Positions 3,582 to 5,431 of a stretch of DNA of 5,431 nucleotides are shown piece after piece. The stretch comes from Betaproteobacteria bacterium. GTDB taxonomy: Bacteria; Pseudomonadota; Gammaproteobacteria; Burkholderiales; Burkholderiaceae. A program made the position numbers and the translations under genes. The stretch lies in NCBI GenBank assembly GCA_947468785.1, contig CANIMS010000132.1, positions 1 through 5,431 of the forward strand, written 5' to 3'. The stretch's first letter is position 1; each line of letters begins with the position of its first letter. The notes below the pieces were generated by a model, which saw nothing but the letters and a program-made list of their open reading frames with translations, was not told the DNA's origin and ran no database searches.

Positions 3582-5431
3582 ATGACTACACAAACAAATA
3601 TCAAGCTTCGCCCAATCGCTCACGGTTTATATGACCCACAAAATGAGCATGATGCCTGCGGCGTAGGATTTGTTGCGCACATTAAGGGAAAAAAATCACA
3701 CGAGATCGTTTCTCAAGGTTTGCAGATTCTTGAAAACTTAGATCACCGCGGTGCGGTTGGTGCTGATCCATTGATGGGTGACGGTGCTGGTATTTTGATT
3801 CAGATACCAGATACGCTCTATCGTGAAGAAATGGCCAAGCAAGGAATAACTTTGCCACCATTAGGAGAGTATGGCGTTGGCATGATTTTCTTGCCCAAAG
3901 AACATGCCTCACGTTTAGCGTGTGAACAAGAGCTTGAGCGTACAGTCCGCCTCGAAGGCCAAGTGGTATTAGGTTGGAGAGATGTGCCAATCGATATCAA
4001 GCTTCCGATGTCTCCAACTGTTCGAATGACTGAGCCATTCATTCGCCAAATATTTATTGGTCGTGGTCGCGACATCATGACAACAGATGCACTTGAACGT
4101 AAGTTGTACGTAATTCGCAAAACAGCCAGTCACGCTATTCAAGATCTACATTTAAAACATGGCAAAGAATATTTCGTAGCCTCCATGTCTGCACGAACCA
4201 TTGTTTATAAAGGTTTGTTATTGGCAAATCAGGTAGGGGCTTATTACCAAGATCTCCAGGATCCACGTACTGTTTCAGCTCTAGCCCTGGTGCATCAACG
4301 ATTCTCAACCAATACATTCCCTGCATGGGAATTGGCCCACCCCTATCGCATGATTGCGCATAACGGCGAGATCAATACCGTTAAGGGAAATGTGAACTGG
4401 GTTAACGCACGTGAGGGTGCAATTAGTTCTCCGGTACTGGGCGATGACTTGAAAAAATTATGGCCTTTGATCTATCCAGGCCAGTCTGATACAGCCTGCT
4501 TTGATAACTGTTTAGAGTTATTAGTCATGTCTGGTTATCCCTTGGCACAAGCCATGATGATGATGATTCCTGAAGCATGGGAACAGCATGCATTAATGGA
4601 TGACAATCGCCGCGCTTTCTATGAATATCACGCAGCAATGATGGAACCATGGGATGGCCCTGCCGCAATGGCATTTACAGATGGTCGTCAAATTGGCGCA
4701 ACGCTCGATCGAAATGGTTTGCGCCCAGCCCGCTATTACGTCACTGATGATGACTTGGTCATTATGGGTTCTGAGGCAGGTGTGTTACCTATTCCTGAAA
4801 GCAAAATTGTCCAAAAATGGCGCTTGCAACCAGGCAAGATGTTCATGATTGATATGGAGCAAGGACGTATCATTGATGACGTTGAGTTGAAAGATGCTGT
4901 TTCAAAAGCAAAGCCCTACAAGAGTTGGATTGATGCTGTCCGCGTTAAGTTAGATGAGGTTGATGCAACTAAAGCGGATTTAGTGGATGAAAAAACTACC
5001 ATTCGTCCAGCTGCAAAATTATTAGATCGTCAGCAAGCCTTTGGTTATACCCAAGAGGACATCAAATATCTTATGGCTCCCATGGCCATGAATGGCGAAG
5101 AAGCAATTGGATCCATGGGGAATGACAGTCCATTGGCTGTTCTCTCTAATAAAAATAAACCTCTATATAACTACTTCAAGCAATTATTTGCGCAAGTGAC
5201 CAATCCTCCGATTGACTCTATTCGCGAAAACATGGTGATGTCTTTGGTGTCATTCATTGGGCCAAAACCCAATTTACTAGATACCAACAATATCAATCCA
5301 CCGATGCGTCTAGAAGTAAGTCAGCCTATTTTAGATTTTGAGGACATCACCAAGATCCGTCATATTGGTCATTACACCAACGGTAAATTCCGCTCTTACG
5401 AATTAGACATTTGCTACCCAGCTTCATGGGG
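3582..5431 (+). CDS. gltB: Glutamate synthase (GOGAT) large subunit, 3' truncated by window
   Basis: The frame is open from ATG 3582 to the window end: 616 codons plus two bases, about 40% of the usual 1,500 or so residues. GltB takes the amide nitrogen of glutamine, channels ammonia to 2-oxoglutarate and makes two glutamates, using electrons that reach it from NADPH through GltD. It acts in the cytoplasm in ammonium assimilation. The first 25 residues are a short propeptide; cleavage before Cys26 (NEHDACGVGF) exposes the N-terminal nucleophile of the class II glutamine amidotransferase domain. Typical family stretches are ENLDHRGAVGADPLMGDGAG (51-70), HQRFSTNTFPAWELAHPYR (238-256), AHNGEINT (259-266) and LDRNGLRPARY (375-385). 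The central domain starts near 480 (QAFGYTQEDIKYLMAPMA). The FMN/2-oxoglutarate domain, the 3Fe-4S cysteines and the C-terminal GXGXG domain lie beyond the edge. gltD would be expected downstream. No frameshift is seen. Confidence 0.97.
   Translation, partial: MTTQTNIKLRPIAHGLYDPQNEHDACGVGFVAHIKGKKSHEIVSQGLQILENLDHRGAVGADPLMGDGAGILIQIPDTLYREEMAKQGITLPPLGEYGVGMIFLPKEHASRLACEQELERTVRLEGQVVLGWRDVPIDIKLPMSPTVRMTEPFIRQIFIGRGRDIMTTDALERKLYVIRKTASHAIQDLHLKHGKEYFVASMSARTIVYKGLLLANQVGAYYQDLQDPRTVSALALVHQRFSTNTFPAWELAHPYRMIAHNGEINTVKGNVNWVNAREGAISSPVLGDDLKKLWPLIYPGQSDTACFDNCLELLVMSGYPLAQAMMMMIPEAWEQHALMDDNRRAFYEYHAAMMEPWDGPAAMAFTDGRQIGATLDRNGLRPARYYVTDDDLVIMGSEAGVLPIPESKIVQKWRLQPGKMFMIDMEQGRIIDDVELKDAVSKAKPYKSWIDAVRVKLDEVDATKADLVDEKTTIRPAAKLLDRQQAFGYTQEDIKYLMAPMAMNGEEAIGSMGNDSPLAVLSNKNKPLYNYFKQLFAQVTNPPIDSIRENMVMSLVSFIGPKPNLLDTNNINPPMRLEVSQPILDFEDITKIRHIGHYTNGKFRSYELDICYPASW

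Noticed and set aside
3689..3695. A7 run in gltB in the A-AAA-AAA slippery phase
   Set aside because: Position and phase fit a -1 slippery site, but no downstream stimulatory structure is evident and a frameshift so early in a conserved enzyme would have no clear purpose. It encodes ordinary Lys-Lys.
3682..4326. Three leftward frames of 63-102 codons inside the gltB region
   Set aside because: They lie opposite the continuous gltB frame, which encodes an obvious conserved protein. They are shadows.
4554..4565. Four consecutive ATG codons in gltB
   Set aside because: They encode a Met run in a segment where GltB proteins are commonly Met-rich, with no other sign of repeat expansion.
4654..4848. 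Rightward 64-codon frame inside gltB
   Set aside because: It overlaps the glutaminase domain of GltB in another frame. It is a shadow.

Overview
The window looks like chromosomal DNA from a low-GC betaproteobacterium, most likely a Polynucleobacter-type member of the Burkholderiaceae. That placement is inference: it rests on the style of the PBP1a and GltB proteins and on a base composition judged by eye as mid-40s % GC. No rRNA or other marker gene is present to confirm it.

Layout, left to right. Positions 1-333 hold the upstream region of the first large gene. A leftward open frame (193 to 1, running off the edge) may be the start of a divergent gene that I cannot identify. Rightward there is a perfect TATAAT only 8 bases before the start codon of mrcA (334-2670), which encodes the bifunctional class A penicillin-binding protein PBP1a with complete glycosyltransferase and transpeptidase motifs. 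Twelve bases after its stop lies a Y1 HUH transposase of the REP-associated (RAYT/TnpA_REP) type (2683-3387), intact in its catalytic residues. Between this gene and the next is a 194-base gap, most of it an imperfect palindrome of about 115 bases (3408-3522). From 3582 to the right edge runs gltB, the large subunit of glutamate synthase, cut by the window end after 616 codons and therefore with no stop codon here.

The most interesting part is the 3408-3522 element beside the transposase gene. It contains two inverted copies of a roughly 32-base unit, whose core TTGACTCTGTCCC is present once on each strand. Each core is itself flanked by AT-rich inverted repeats. The DNA or RNA can therefore fold either as one long hairpin through the cores or as two local hairpins whose loops are perfectly complementary over 12 bases. 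With the intact RAYT next door, this has the architecture of a REP doublet (BIME) with its cognate transposase, and its right edge overlaps the best gltB promoter candidate.

The genes do not form a functional pathway: PBP1a builds peptidoglycan in the periplasm, GltB assimilates ammonium in the cytoplasm, and the RAYT sits between them as a probably domesticated mobile-element gene. mrcA and the RAYT could share a transcript; gltB most likely has its own promoter.
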